64,000 bases of DNA. It comes from Metridium senile (Eukaryota > Cnidaria > Anthozoa > Actiniaria > Metridiidae). The position numbers were made by a program, and so were the translations under genes. Position 1 is the first letter of the stretch; every line of letters starts with the position of its first letter. The stretch spans positions 6,668,394 through 6,732,393 of the forward strand of contig OX459101.1 in assembly GCA_949775045.1 (NCBI GenBank), written 5' to 3'. The notes under the pieces were generated by a model. That model was not told the origin of the DNA and ran no database searches. It saw only the letters and a program-made list of their open reading frames with translations. Shown piece by piece: positions 52,952 to 64,000 of this stretch.

Positions 52952-53733
52952 GGGGGGTAAAATGGGGAGGTCCGACATATTTTTTGGGGTTGACAATTTT
53001 CGTTCTGGGTACATATTTTTTTGGGTCAAGAGACCTGCCACATATTTTTTTTAGGTCTTAAAAGAGACCCACATTTTTGTTTTTTTTACATCTCCAAGTT
53101 CAATTTTTGTTTTGATCCGTGTATAAGAAAATTATTTGTTTGAAATTTTTTTCAGCAAGGCTTGAGTTTTATGCAAAATCATGCATTAGAAGAGCTTGTT
53201 TAAGGTGTTTCCCAGTAGTTTTTTATTGACCACACTTCTCATTTTCATTTAGCGAATGATCAACTTTCCCTGGTCTGATCAATATGTATTTTGCACCAGA
53301 TTCAAAGCATATATATAATTTTTGATTTATGTCAATTTCAATGCAATTGGTGTCACTATGGCAACATAAAACAAAGATGGCGGAAATAAGTTTTTCTTAA
53401 ATATCTCACATTTTCAATTCAGTTGTCATAGCAACACCAATTGAGTTGAAATTGACATCAATCAAAACTTCAATCAATGCTTAATTGTATGTGGTGCAAA
53501 ATACATACGGATCAGATCAATTCGCTCAATAAAAATTGGAAGTGTGGTCATTAAAAAACTACTGGGAAACACCTTAATTCAATAAATTTTGAAGTATTTA
53601 AGTCTCATATTTTTGGGGGTTCGAAATTTGCATGCCATGTATTTTTTTGGGTGAAAAATTTCAGGTTTGACTATTGGTTTGGGGCTGCAATATGAAGCTC
53701 CGTTGGACCCCCCTCCCCCATCATTTTACCCCC
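52952..53733. mobile_element. ATATTTTTTTGGGT-word TIR element with nested TTAA element
   Basis: Ends GGGGGGTAAAATGGGGAGG and CCCCCATCATTTTACCCCC are inverses. The interior repeats CATATTTTTTTGGGT-like words on both sides of a nested element at 53200-53577. Confidence 0.75.
53200..53577. mobile_element. 378-bp TTAA-bounded foldback, ends TTAAGGTGTTTCCC
   Basis: TTAAGGTGTTTCCCAGTAG at the left is the inverse of CTACTGGGAAACACCTTAA at the right. Long arms also pair inside (ACCACACTTC, TATTTTGCACCA, AATTGACAT blocks). TTAA borders again suggest a piggyBac-like origin. Confidence 0.85.
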
Positions 53734-53849
53734 TGAGTACATCTCCTGGGGTTTTTTGTAGGGTTCTGACTCAGTTCTTTTTATTTAGAGACTACACTTC
53801 CCTTTCTTCATACGGTGTTATTATTAAAATCGTCATGAAAAAATAACAA

Positions 53850-53986
53850 TTTTTAATTTTAAAAGAAGTTTATTATTTATTAAAACTTGAATTACATGTT
53901 TTAGTGCCTGCCTTAATTTATGAGCGTTAAACTATAAGGGCTGATCAACACAGTTTGAAGAGTTTTACTTGCTTCCACTATGTCAC
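53850..53986 (-). other. 3' UTR exon of CRIP copy 1 (inferred)
   Basis: Acceptor CTGCAG|GTGACATAGTGG at 53986, followed on the minus strand by two AATAAA (53869-53874 and 53876-53881). The same acceptor and signals are conserved at 57587 and 57478-57490 next to copy 2. Confidence 0.6.
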
Positions 53987-54495
53987 CTGCAGATAAAAAA
54001 TGAACAACTGAATCAGTAAATGAAAAATGAAAACAAATTAATATACTTGCATGGGCAACAAATACATTTTTATGGCAAGAAAACAATATTATTTAAGTGT
54101 TTTTACCCGCCGATGACATCAGCATAGGAAGGGTGGGTACGTAGCAATTTAAGAACATTTATCCATAACCCCCTTTAGGATAGTCCTTTTTCCCGCCTTT
54201 TAACAATTGCTGTCTTCTTGATTTCAGCATAACATACAAATGCATATAATAGAATGAATAGATGAATATATGCTATCAAAATAATATATATATATTTATA
54301 TATATATATAACGGGAAAAACTAAAGGGAGATAAATACATGGATCAACAAAACACATTAATACACCTATAGCCTATGAGTGGAAGGGAAAACAAATAAAT
54401 CATCAGATGAATAAATGAATGGATGGATGGATGGATGTCAATGAATGAATTAATAAATTGGTGGATAATAATACTAAAATGTCTTAGTATTTTAC

Positions 54496-56361
54496 CTAGT
54501 ACTTGTGGGATTCAGTTCCACCATGGCCAAAACCACCAGGTCCAAAGAGAGCACCGTAACAAGGCTTATGGCAATATGGCTTGCCATCATGCTATAAGAG
54601 AACATGAATTATATTGGTGGTGATTGACATAATTTTAATAATAATAAATATATCAATTATTAAGTCCTGCAAATGGGTACCATGCTGGCTGCTTGGCAGA
54701 TATTTTTTCCAAAAGAACAGAGGTGGAAAAAGTTAATAATGGTCTATTTAAAGAAATCAGTTGGGGACCAGTTTAGCCCCCCAATGAATACATTGAAATT
54801 CCATCAGCATCCCAGGCTTGTGTCAATTAACACTGCACTGAGTCTCTCTTATAGGCCTAAAAATATCATGTTGCCACATGCACCCACCTTTATAAGACTA
54901 TATATTTTAGGGGCCATTTTTTTAAAAATTCTGACCAACAGTCCCCCACCCCCTAGCTGGGCCATATTTTGATTCAGTATATAAAGCTAATTTATTTTAC
55001 CTCTGCATGACTTCCCGGGGACAGCGTTTTCTTGCACTTTTCACACTTCAGACAAGGCCTGTGCCAGTCCTTTCCCAAGGATGTCACTTTCTCAGCTATT
55101 CAAAGAAATAAACATTAAAAGGTTTACAGTGCAAAATTGAACCGTGAACACTTTGACTTTTTTTGACCCACATCCCTTGAGCAAATAGATTAGAAATAAG
55201 ATGTATTATGAACACTTAGTGTATTTGAACTCACTGCTTCATTTTTAGAGGTTTTGAACCAGTACAAGGTTCAGTGTTCACGATTCGAGTATCCTCAAAA
55301 AATGTATATCATAATAATGACAATAATAATGATGATCAGATGATAATGATATTGATGACAAAGAATAGTTTTTACAAATATTTAGCTTGTTAAAAACAAA
55401 AACAATTATACAAACAAGCAAAGTCTTCTGATTTTCTTGAAACTTCAATTGCTAATTTCTTTTGAATACTAAGCAGCTTTACTGCAGTTTTCGTCTTTCT
55501 GCTTTTAACTCAGACATTCCAACAGCTAGTTGTGAAATATGTATTGGGGGCTGCTGATAATTAATCTTATTAACCTTTTATGTATTTGGATGACTAACCG
55601 TTGGAATGTCTGAGTGTGCAGAAAGTGGAAAACCGCAGTGATAACTCCGTTACCACCCCTCCCCTCCCCCTCCAATCAGTCAAGGGTGTGGCATAACAAC
55701 AAAAGCGAAACAATCTAAATAAATCATTAAAAAATATACTTGACCAAAGAAAGATACTATACCCGTGAAAGTCAATGGTTTTTGATCAAAAAGAGGGATC
55801 GAAAAAACTCAGACTAACTTTAAGGACTTTAAGAAATTTGCGTGTGAGTTCGCCACAGAATCGTGAATAACATGTTGCCAGTCAATGTCGACAATATTCT
55901 ATATTGAAACCACTACCTTTTGCAAAATCTCAAGTTTGCAAACAGTTAGCAAGAGAAAAATTTGATATTTTCTACTTTTTAATACATTTTACAAAAAAAC
56001 GATTGCAATAACTTCAAAATAACGAAATTAATACTAAATTTGTAATATTCATGATTAAAAGGTTTTTATAAATTTGCACGCTGTAAAATATTCTTTTCCA
56101 AAGAAAAGCCAAAGTTCTCATTGTTGTGAATAATATTCGTTATAATATTTCAAGTCCTTGAAACTATGATAAAATGAAAGACAATCTGGCTAAAGTATAA
56201 TATTTCACTCAGAATAAACAGGTCGTATATTAAAAGTCGAACACAGATGGCGCCAATAGAAATATGTAAACAGTATAGCGACAAATGATACAACTTCTAA
56301 TTCTAGAGTTAATCTACTTACCGAAATAAACTTCTTTGTTGCAGCTAGGACACTTTGGCAT
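54496..56361 (-). CDS. CRIP1-like single LIM-domain protein, copy 1 (76 aa)
   Basis: Small cysteine-rich LIM protein of the CRIP1 type. Coding exons on the minus strand are 56322-56361, 55001-55095 and 54496-54591 (phases 1, 0), giving 76 aa. The zinc ligands have LIM spacing: C4-x2-C7-x17-H25-x2-C28, then C31-x2-C34-x17-C52-x3-C56. A Gly-rich tail ([10 protein letters not shown]) ends ESHKY. The TAG stop is directly followed by a donor (TAG|GTAAAA), and a conserved 3' UTR exon lies at about 53850-53986, so the last intron is in the 3' UTR. A TATA box lies about 100 bp upstream of the ATG. It differs from copy 2 at three residues (S6/K, N8/Q, P40/S). Confidence 0.96.
55480..55640. mobile_element. 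CTCAGACATTCCAAC element, uninterrupted copy
   Basis: Inverted ends CTCAGACATTCCAAC and GTTGGAATGTCTGAG about 100 bp apart, without the MITE present in the copy at 29226. It lies in CRIP copy 1 intron 1; no counterpart was seen at the matching place of CRIP copy 2. Confidence 0.8.
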
Positions 56362-56460
56362 GTTGATAAGCTGTTGGAATCCCTTGATTTCAAGTTCTAC
56401 TTAACAATGGCGCTTGCTAGAAGACAGACTTCGAAGTAAACTACTCCCAAAATATGTCAC

Positions 56461-56468
56461 TATTTATA
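56461..56468 (-). promoter_or_regulatory. TATA box of CRIP copy 1
   Basis: TATAAATA on the minus strand, 100 bp upstream of the ATG, in a block (GGATATAAATAGTGACATAT) conserved in copy 2. Confidence 0.6.
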
Positions 56469-56877
56469 TCCCACTCAGTCACGCAATCGAAAGCAAAACA
56501 AGTAACACTGATCATGAATCAGTACAGAAACTTTTAAGTTCACTTTAAAAAACCCGAAAATCTTCAATATCAAATTTATCATCAAGTATTTTAAAAAAAA
56601 TTGCTTTTTTGGTTAAAAAATAAGAGTTTTGTGAGAAAACAAAAACGTTTAGAGAATATTCTGGAACGTGACTATTTTGGGTGGTATGCCAAGCGTTAAT
56701 ATATTATCAAGCGAAAATACAAACTCCCGGGGGAGGCAGCAATAAATAAACGAAAACATAATAATATCTATAATTCTTGTGGACTATCAGATTGTTTTAT
56801 TATTTAGAAAAGTGAAAACAAATAACAGTCTGACTGCTGAGCTATGGCGAAAAAGGGAGCAAGGTAGAAAATAACAG

Positions 56878-57385
56878 GGGGGGGGGGGGTGGCTGGAGGG
56901 CACTTTGCCCAATTGTTAGGGGTGATCCATTTAGTGAAAAGAAAATATTTCTTGTGCGTACCTTTTAGGGTTTTGTAGAGTTCTGACTCAACCCGCAATT
57001 AGTTAATTACCCATTAAGGTAATGTGGTCCTGATAAATTCCAAATAATTTACATAAATATCACATCACATCACATCACATCACATCACATCACATCACAT
57101 CACATCACATCACATCACATCACATCACATCACATCACATCACATCACATCACATCACATCACATCACATCACATCACATCACATCACATCACATCACAT
57201 CACATCACATCACATCACATCACATCACATCACATCACATCACATCACATCACATCACATCACATCACATCACATCACATCACATCACATCACATCACAT
57301 TATACATACCTTTTATGGGTCATTCACACTACGGACTGCCGATCTCACCTTTACCACTTGGACAAAAGGATCCCCCCTCCCCTCC
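56878..57385. mobile_element. CCTTTTAGGG-word element with an internal microsatellite
   Basis: Left end GGCACTTTGCCCAATTG with CCTTTTAGGGTTTTG. The right end is ACCTTTTATGGGTCATTC with CACCTTTACCACTTGGAC. Between them lies the pentanucleotide array at 57058-57300. It sits at the junction between the two CRIP units. Confidence 0.65.
57058..57300. repeat. (CATCA)n pentanucleotide microsatellite
   Basis: About 48 perfect copies of ATCAC/CATCA with no interruption, which suggests recent expansion. It lies in the intergenic spacer of the CRIP array. Confidence 0.97.
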
Positions 57386-57459
57386 CCCAAGGTAAGAGTA
57401 ACTAACAAGAATACACTTCCCTTTCTTCATATGTTATTGTTAAAACCTTCATTAGAAAG

Positions 57460-57587
57460 AAACAATTTTAAAAGGAGTTTATTATTTATTAAAACAAAAC
57501 ATGTTAAATTACATGTGTCTTTATGAACGTTTAATTAAGGGCTGATCAATACAGTTTGATGAGTTTTACTTGCTTCCACTATGTCAC
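57460..57587 (-). other. 3' UTR exon of CRIP copy 2 (inferred)
   Basis: Same acceptor CTGCAG|GTGACATAGTGG and two downstream AATAAA (57478-57490) as copy 1. Confidence 0.6.
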
Positions 57588-57640
57588 CTGCAGATATAAA
57601 TGAAAAACTGAATCAGACTAAATGAAAAATGAAAAAAATA

Positions 57641-58449
57641 TTACAGTGCTAATAATATACATAAAAAAATTACTCGATTCTGATTGGCTGATGAACAGTG
57701 CATTTTAGAGGTAATTCAGTGCAAAAACAAGGTAATACAGTGCAAATTACATTCTGTACAGTGCAAATTACAAAAAAATAAATCGATAATGATAGGCTTT
57801 ATTCTTAAATCATTTTAGTCACTAATGCTTGACAGTAATTTAAAAAACACTTTAAGTGGCAATTCTTTCAAAAATCGTCAAAAATTTGTAAGAAAAATAC
57901 AAAAAACTGACCAAGTTTTGAGTGGAAAGTTTTGAATTTTCCGCTTGAGCTCGAGCGCGCGCTTGCTTACGACATCAACACGTCATTTTTGGCGCGCGCT
58001 ACTAGCCGAAAACTGACCAAAAAAATTGAAAAAGAGCTTGAGTTTTTTTCATGTATATTATTAATAAGTAATCATATGGTTTCTCGTTCAATTTGGGATA
58101 ATTCGCACTCATGTGTTTTTCAAAGAGCCAAATTGCACTCGACCTACGGTCTCGTGCAATTTGTACTCTTTGAAAAACACACTCGTGCGAATTAATCCCA
58201 AATTGAACTCGAAACCATATGATTACCTATACGAATCACAAAACCGTGGGCACCCAGAAATATTTTAGAAATCGTTTATTGTTCGTTGAACAACTCAAAA
58301 ACAACTCTAACTACAAAACGATTATCATACTACACATCAATCAAACTTCTTGCGGTGATATAGTTAATTGTTTCTGAGTTGTTCAACGAACAAAAAAACG
58401 ATTTCTAAAATATTTCTAGGTGCCCACGGTTTTGTGATTCGCACTGTAA
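57641..58449. mobile_element. 809-bp insertion in CRIP copy 2, ends TTACAGTGC
   Basis: TTACAGTGC at the left and GCACTGTAA at the right, with TA outside both. CRIP copy 1 has no such sequence at the matching point (GAAAACAAATTAATATACTT then GCATGGGCAACA). Inside are CAGTGCAAATTAC repeats and two adjacent palindromes: 58060-58215 (ATCATATGGTTTC...) and 58237-58442 (CAAAACCGTGGGCACC...). The 87-codon frame at 57932-58195 runs into the first palindrome and is not called as a gene. Confidence 0.8.
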
Positions 58450-58779
58450 TATAAGTAATTGAATTATTTGGGCAACAAATAATTATGTTTTATGGCAAGA
58501 AAACAAGTATTTTAGTGTCTTTACTTCCATTGACTTCAGTATGGAAGGGTAGGGCAGCAAAGAGCATGCATTTACAACAAATAAAGGGAGATAGATATAT
58601 GGATCAACAAAAACAAACCAATACAGTACTTATGATATGAGTGGATGGGAAAACAAATAAAACATGATATGAATAAATGAATGGATGGATGGATGGATGG
58701 ATGACAATGAATTAGTAAATGAATTAATAGATGAATGATTTTTTGACTCAAAAAATATTAAAATGTCTTAGTAGTTTAC

Positions 58780-60375
58780 CTAGTACTTGTGGGATTCAGT
58801 TCCACCATGGCCGAAACCACCTGGTCCAAAGAGAGCACCGTAACAAGGCTTATGGCAATATGGCTTGCCATCATGCTATAAGAGAACATGAATTATATTG
58901 GTGGTGACATAAATTTAATGGGTACCATGCTGGCTGCTTGGCAGATATTTTTTCCAAAAGAACTGATCTAGAGGTGGCAAAAGTTAATAATGGTCTATTT
59001 ATAAAAATCAGTTGGGGACCAGTTAAGCCCCCAAATGAATCCATTGAAATTCCATCAGCATCTGCACTGAGTCTCTCTTAGGCCTAAAAATATTGTGTTG
59101 CCACACCCACCTTTATAAGACTCAGGTATATTTTAGGGGTCATTTTTTTAAAAATTCTGATCAACAGTCCCCTACCCCCTGGTCCATATTTTGATTCAGT
59201 ATATAAAGCTAATTTATTTTACCTCTGCATGACTTCCAGAGGACAGCGTTTTCTTGCACTTTTCACACTTCAGACAAGGCCTGTGCCAGTCCTTCCCCAA
59301 GGATGTTACTTTCTCAGCTATTCAAAAAAATAATATAAACATTAATAATGATGATCAGATGATAATGAATATAAATATTTAGCATGTTAAAAACAATCAA
59401 TTATACAAACAATGTCCTTGAAACTTCAATTGAGAATTTATTTGTAATATACCAGCTTTAAAAATATATTGAATACCTCTGTTGACACCCTCCCCTCCCC
59501 TCCCCTTCCCCTCCAATCAGTCAGTCACGCCACAAGGGTGTGGCAGAACAACAATAGCGAAAAAATCTAAATATTACATTAGCATATACTTGACCAAAGA
59601 AAAATACCCTTAAAAGTGAATGGTTTTTCATCAAAATTTTAGGGAAAAGAGTAATAGAAAAACTTTTAAAAACTTTTTAAAAATGTGCGCGCAAGTTCGC
59701 CACAGAATCGTGAATAACTATCTACGTTGCCAGGTCGTATTCTATTTTGAAACCACTACCTTTTGCACAATTTTAAGCTACTTAACAAAACAGTTAGCAA
59801 GAGAAAAAAAATTGATACTTTCGATATGGTTTAATAAATATATTCCATAAAGAACGATTGCGATAACTTCACAACTTACGTAAATTCATAATTTACATAT
59901 TTTATAAATTTGCAGGCTGTATTAATTATAAAATATTTGTTTTCAAAGAAAAGTTAAAGTTCTTTTTGTTATAAATGATATTCGTAATGCTTTTATAGGT
60001 TGGCGGTTTGACGGTTTGAGCCTATTATACTGTTGGCGGTTTGACGGTTTTTGCCAATTTTTGAGGTCGGTTTTCGGTTTTTGCCAATTTTAGAGGTCGG
60101 TTTTCGGTTTTTCGCGATCGGTTAACGGAAAAACATGACGAAAAATAGCGGTTTTGCGGTATGACGAACCCCTATAATAGGCCCCCTAATGATATTTCAA
60201 GTCCTTACTTTAAAACTATGGAAAAATGAAATACAATCTGTCTAAAGAAAGCTTATAATATTTTACTCAGAATAAATATCGCAAAGCTGACTCAATAGAA
60301 ATATGTAAAAAGTAGCAACAAATGAAACTACTTACCGAAATAAACTTCTTTCTGGCATTTAGGACACTTTGGCAT
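58780..60375 (-). CDS. CRIP1-like single LIM-domain protein, copy 2 (76 aa)
   Basis: Tandem duplicate of copy 1. Coding exons on the minus strand are 60336-60375, 59223-59317 and 58780-58875 (phases 1, 0), giving 76 aa with all eight zinc ligands. The start is [13 protein letters not shown]. The stop again sits at the exon end (TAG|GTAAAC). Intron and upstream sequences are alignable with copy 1, including the TATA block and the 5' UTR. Copy 2 has an 809-bp TIR insertion in its last intron that copy 1 lacks. Confidence 0.96.
59996..60185. mobile_element. Small GGCGGTTTGACGG repeat in CRIP copy 2
   Basis: Ends TATAGGTTGGCGGTTTGACGG-like at the left and CCTATAATAGGCC at the right. Inside, GGTCGGTTTTCGGTTTTTGCC is repeated. 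This is another short word-repeat insertion, absent at the matching position of copy 1. Confidence 0.5.
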
Positions 60376-60474
60376 GCTGATAAGCTGTTGGAATCCCTCT
60401 ACTTCAAGTTTTACTTAACAATGGCGCTTGCAAGAAGACAGACTTCGAAGTAAACGACTCCCAAAATATGTCAC

Positions 60475-60482
60475 TATTTATA
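60475..60482 (-). promoter_or_regulatory. TATA box of CRIP copy 2
   Basis: TATAAATA on the minus strand, 100 bp upstream of the ATG, same context as copy 1. Confidence 0.6.
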
Positions 60483-60659
60483 TCCTCTCAGCAATAGAAA
60501 CAACACAAATAACAATGAATTTAGCCTGCTGTGCAGACTCGATTTTTTGCGGCGCTCAATGCATCCAATGGGCTACAATGAATCAGTACAAAAACTTTCA
60601 AGTTTACCCCGAAAAATCTTCATTCTTGTGGATTATCAGATTGTTTTGATATTTAGAAA

Positions 60660-62340
60660 CGTGAAAACATTAAAAGCTTTGAAATGCATTACGTATATAT
60701 AACTTGTAGAAGTAAAATATGAGACACAAGCTGAAGTGAATCCATCAGTATTCGTGCGTGAACAAAAGTGTTTGGGAATTTGCTATTTTATCATTGCAAA
60801 CATTTGAATCAATTGTATTTGTATATTTACAGAAATATTCAATGCTGATATTAAAAAAAATCGCCCTTACAAAAAAGTTCACACATTTTTTTCAATATAA
60901 CAAAAATTCGTAACATTTTGTAAACTTGAAAAAAGTTTCTTTCGTTAATAAAAACGAAAACATTTTGACCCGACTCCCCCTTATCTTTCGACCATTAATA
61001 TTCATATATTCATTAATAATTTGAATACGTGAATAAAGATTAAGCTATTGACGTAAAAGATATATTATCTTGCATAACTTTCCATATTTGGTGAACTTGA
61101 AGTGGAGTTTTCATACACTTTTGCATAAATTAATTGATGTTTACGAATAATAAAGAATTCACAAACTTGCATTACCTCTCAATTGCAGTAAGCCAAAAGA
61201 ACAAAAAGTTAAGTATATCAATATGGTGACAATTTAAAAGTATAGGGGTATATCTCGTTTTTAAATATCTTTGAAAGTAACTTTTTATAGTAAATGTTTC
61301 AGACAAAAAAGCTTATGACTTAACTGTTGCATTTTGAATCATAAGGGTTTGTATCGTTTAATAAACCTTACTTCTTTTGACAACAAAGCATACTTTTAAT
61401 ACATTTTTATCTCTTAATTAAATCTTGTTTTGATAACGTCAACGGAAATCAATTCTTAACGGAATAATCTAGAAATTATTTGGAAAGAAAAGGAAATTTT
61501 TCAATACAAATATAAACAAATATGAGATTGAAAACAGCTAGAATGGATGAATGGAAAGATTTGAAAATCCATGATTAATAGTACAAGTATTTATAACAAA
61601 CACAATGATACCATCCAGGGGGATGGGATGGGGGTACATTTGTGATATATTTGCTATATGGGTATGTGCCCGAGGGGGGATCCGGGGGAAAAGTACCGGG
61701 GATGAGCGTCGTATCTCTTAGGGGGTAAAAATTAGCGATTTGTTTGAAAATTAGCATTTTCTGGTATCTCTTAGGTTGTCGGAAAAGGAGAGAAGAGCGC
61801 ATCACAAACCTTAACTGGTAGAAAGTGTTAGTTTTTTTATAGGGTGATAGTGTTGGCTTTGCTGACTAAAATAGGATATGCATTTTACTACAAATTGTCT
61901 TCAACAGAATCTAGAATTTTGACAAAAGATCATAGACTTCATTTCATGTTTTTGTACTGAACTTTGCACTACAAGGAGCCTCACCATGCAGTAATATGGT
62001 GCCAATAACAAGGGTCCATTTATTAAATATAGTTAGGGATTTTTTTACTCTTATGCAGTCTCTTAAATAAGGTCAGGCTTTGAGATCTCTGGTGGCACAT
62101 ATCCTTGTGCATCCAAATCCACAATCTTGGCAAAAACGAAGCAATTAACAATTAACTATGTCAGATACATATTTTTACAGTTTGATAATGTTTTCTCCTG
62201 GGCCTCTAAAACAAGCTCCTCTAAAATATCTTCACATATGCCCTCCCCATTAACAATGGTGAGTGTCCCTCTCTGTTTAGTCCTAATCAACATTGATTAG
62301 TGTCTCACTAGTTTTTGCCAAGACTGCAGGTTGAGTCATC
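60660..62340. other. Spacer between CRIP copies 2 and 3
   Basis: AT-rich DNA without a recognised gene. It includes a GGGGG-rich piece at 61616-61725 with repeated GTATCTCTTAG(G), probably another word-repeat element. The 76-codon frame across it is not a gene. Confidence 0.45.
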
Positions 62341-62354
62341 CTTCCCCTCTCACT

Positions 62355-62625
62355 TCAGAGGCCCTGTTAGGGTTTTAGGATTATGGATTATTAAGGGTTT
62401 TTAGAGCAAGGATATGGATTATTGACCCAAAAGTTTAAGGATTATGGATTATTTTTGCAGCATTTAGGACCAATTGAGGATTTAGGATATCTTGTTTGTA
62501 ATTTGGTTTTGGTAAATCAGTATTTACAATTTAATTAGGATTATCGATTATTTATGACCTTCAATCAGGATTATGGATTATTCAGACCCCCCCCCCCCCC
62601 CCCCCCCCCCTTACAGGGCCTCACT
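62355..62625. mobile_element. AGGATTATGGATTA-word TIR element
   Basis: Ends AGGCCCTGTTAGGG and CCCTTACAGGGCCT are inverted. The interior repeats GGATTATGGATTATT five or more times. A C-run (62586-62610) abuts the right end. Confidence 0.75.
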
Positions 62626-62749
62626 TCACTCCATATACATCTGTCTTTGGTTCGACCTTCAACTAAGGTTTCCAGAGTTTTTTCATACATAAGTGGTTCA
62701 CAGTCCAGTTGTATAAAGTAGAAAATTCAGTTGATATTCAGAGGACTTT

Positions 62750-62967
62750 GAAAGACGAGATAACAAATTTATTATTGATAAGCAACACTGGTGGTAGTCA
62801 GATATTATTGTGCATACTAATATGTTTACAAGAAGAACAACACTGCATTCTACTTATTCATAATCTATAGAAAAATAGTGCATCATAGTTAAGGATGAAA
62901 TATTATATTATTGTCAAGGATATGACGAGTGTGCTAAATAAGTTAGGAAGTTGTCTTCTGTCTTTAT
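62750..62967 (-). other. Possible 3' UTR exon of CRIP copy 3
   Basis: A minus-strand acceptor TTTTTCAG|ATAAAGACAG at 62967 and AATAAA at 62768-62773 occupy the place expected from copies 1 and 2, but the sequence is not conserved with theirs. Confidence 0.25.
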
Positions 62968-63518
62968 CTGAAAAACATAAAAAAATATAAAAATTATCTT
63001 TTGTTGGAAATATTTCTACAAAATGCTAGTTTGCACAAGAGACATCAAACTTTGGGGGAGGGGAGGGAGCGCCCTTCAATGATAATGTTAGTAAATATCA
63101 ATGCAAATACAAAAAAATATAAATATATAAACAAATTAAAAAAAGGTTTATGTGCATAACATGCAAATGCATGTCATTAAAATGGGAGGCAGTGACGTAG
63201 CATGGTCATTTTGACAAGTACGCACAGGTATACAAAAATAGATGGAAAACAATTAAGATATATTTGAAACTTTCCCGCCTCAAGTACGCACATGTGTATT
63301 TGCGTAATGGACGTTACGCTCTGGGGGAGGGGGGAGAGACGAATTAAGTAAAAACAATAATACATACATGACCAACAAATTAAGGGAGATGAATGAATGA
63401 ATTAACTAATTTATTAATAAAAAAATGTTTGGATAAATGGATGAATTAATGAATTAATGAATTAATGATTTTGACAATTTAAAAAATACATAAAATGTCT
63501 AAGTAGCATATAGTTTAC

Positions 63519-63614
63519 CTAGTACTTGTGGGATTCAGTTCCACCATGGCCGAAACCACCAGGTCCAAAGAGAGCAGAATAGCAAGGCTTATTACAATAT
63601 GGCTTACCCTCATG
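63519..63614 (-). CDS. CRIP1-like LIM protein, copy 3, last coding exon only
   Basis: Encodes the C-terminal 31 residues ([18 protein letters not shown] then [13 protein letters not shown]) and the TAG stop, again directly before a donor (TAG|GTAAAC). It begins after an acceptor CTCTTATAG identical to those of copies 1 and 2. It differs from them at D/E, H/N and G/S positions. The upstream exons should lie beyond the right edge. Confidence 0.9.
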   Translation of the reverse strand, partial: HEGKPYCNKPCYSALFGPGGFGHGGTESHKY

Positions 63615-64000
63615 CTATAAGAGAACATGAACTATATATTAGTGTTGATTGATATAAATATCAAGCACAACCCTAAGCACTGGAAATGGGTAAAATCTGC
63701 ATCATCGTTGTCTAAATATAAATCTTCTCTCAAAACATATTTATTAACATAATTAACTAACAATAGATTATTTTGTGCTATGCGCCCAGAGCTAACCGGA
63801 ATAGGCGCAACATAAATGTATACATTAATATTATTATTATTATTATTACAACCATTAATGTTAAAGTGTGACCCAAAACAGTTTGATGTCTTGTTTGCAA
63901 ACCAGCATTTAATTTGTCTGCCGTCAATAATAATAATACCAGGAATGATTGAGTATGACTGAGAAGTCCAAATAGTGCTTGACGATCAATGAATAAAAGT

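Noticed and set aside
57932..58195. 87-codon frame MNFPLELERALAY...
   Set aside because: It lies in the 809-bp insertion and its second half is the arm of a palindrome, so a functional protein is unlikely.

Overview
The window is a piece of an AT-rich animal nuclear genome. Its genes are split by short, well-formed GT-AG introns, and the rest is packed with small non-autonomous transposons (MITEs), minisatellites and microsatellites. The gene set (14-3-3, PTRHD1, a small Maf bZIP factor, SKP1, CRIP1-type LIM proteins) is metazoan. The style of the repeats and the compact introns suggest a non-vertebrate, perhaps a cnidarian; that placement is inference and was not tested.

Layout, left to right. 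(1) 1-34.3 kb: four 14-3-3 paralogues in tandem, all on the minus strand, each with five coding exons and identical intron phases. The first (2074-5553) has its last exon outside the window beyond a 2-kb minisatellite; the other three (8882-15585, 18897-25314, 27930-34224) are complete and encode 247, 246 and 250 aa. All four carry the same short promoter block 66-75 bp upstream of the ATG. (2) 35.8-37.4 kb, plus strand: two-exon PTRHD1, divergent from the fourth 14-3-3 gene. (3) 39.6-40.2 kb, plus strand: an intronless small Maf transcription factor. (4) 45.1-51.1 kb, minus strand: a complete six-exon SKP1. (5) 54.5-64 kb, minus strand: a tandem array of CRIP1-like single-LIM genes, two complete and a third with only its last coding exon in the window.

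The genes do not form one pathway. They are housekeeping or regulatory genes in two local tandem families (14-3-3 and CRIP) plus singletons. 14-3-3 proteins bind phosphoserine/threonine clients, SKP1 is the adaptor of SCF ubiquitin ligases, PTRHD1 is a peptidyl-tRNA-hydrolase-like protein, and small Maf proteins dimerise with CNC bZIP factors on stress-response promoters.

The most unusual content is the repeat fraction. It includes TTAA-bounded elements whose ends all start TTAAGG, and several families of terminal-inverted-repeat elements whose interior repeats one short word (for example CCTTTTAGGG or AATCCCG). It also includes nested insertions whose empty sites can be read elsewhere in the same window, and a palindrome built around tRNA-like T-arms. 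Two oppositely oriented GAT/ATC-type arrays flank exons 3-4 of the first 14-3-3 gene. I found no CRISPR, phage, operon or prokaryotic feature, no intact tRNA or rRNA gene, and no intact transposase.
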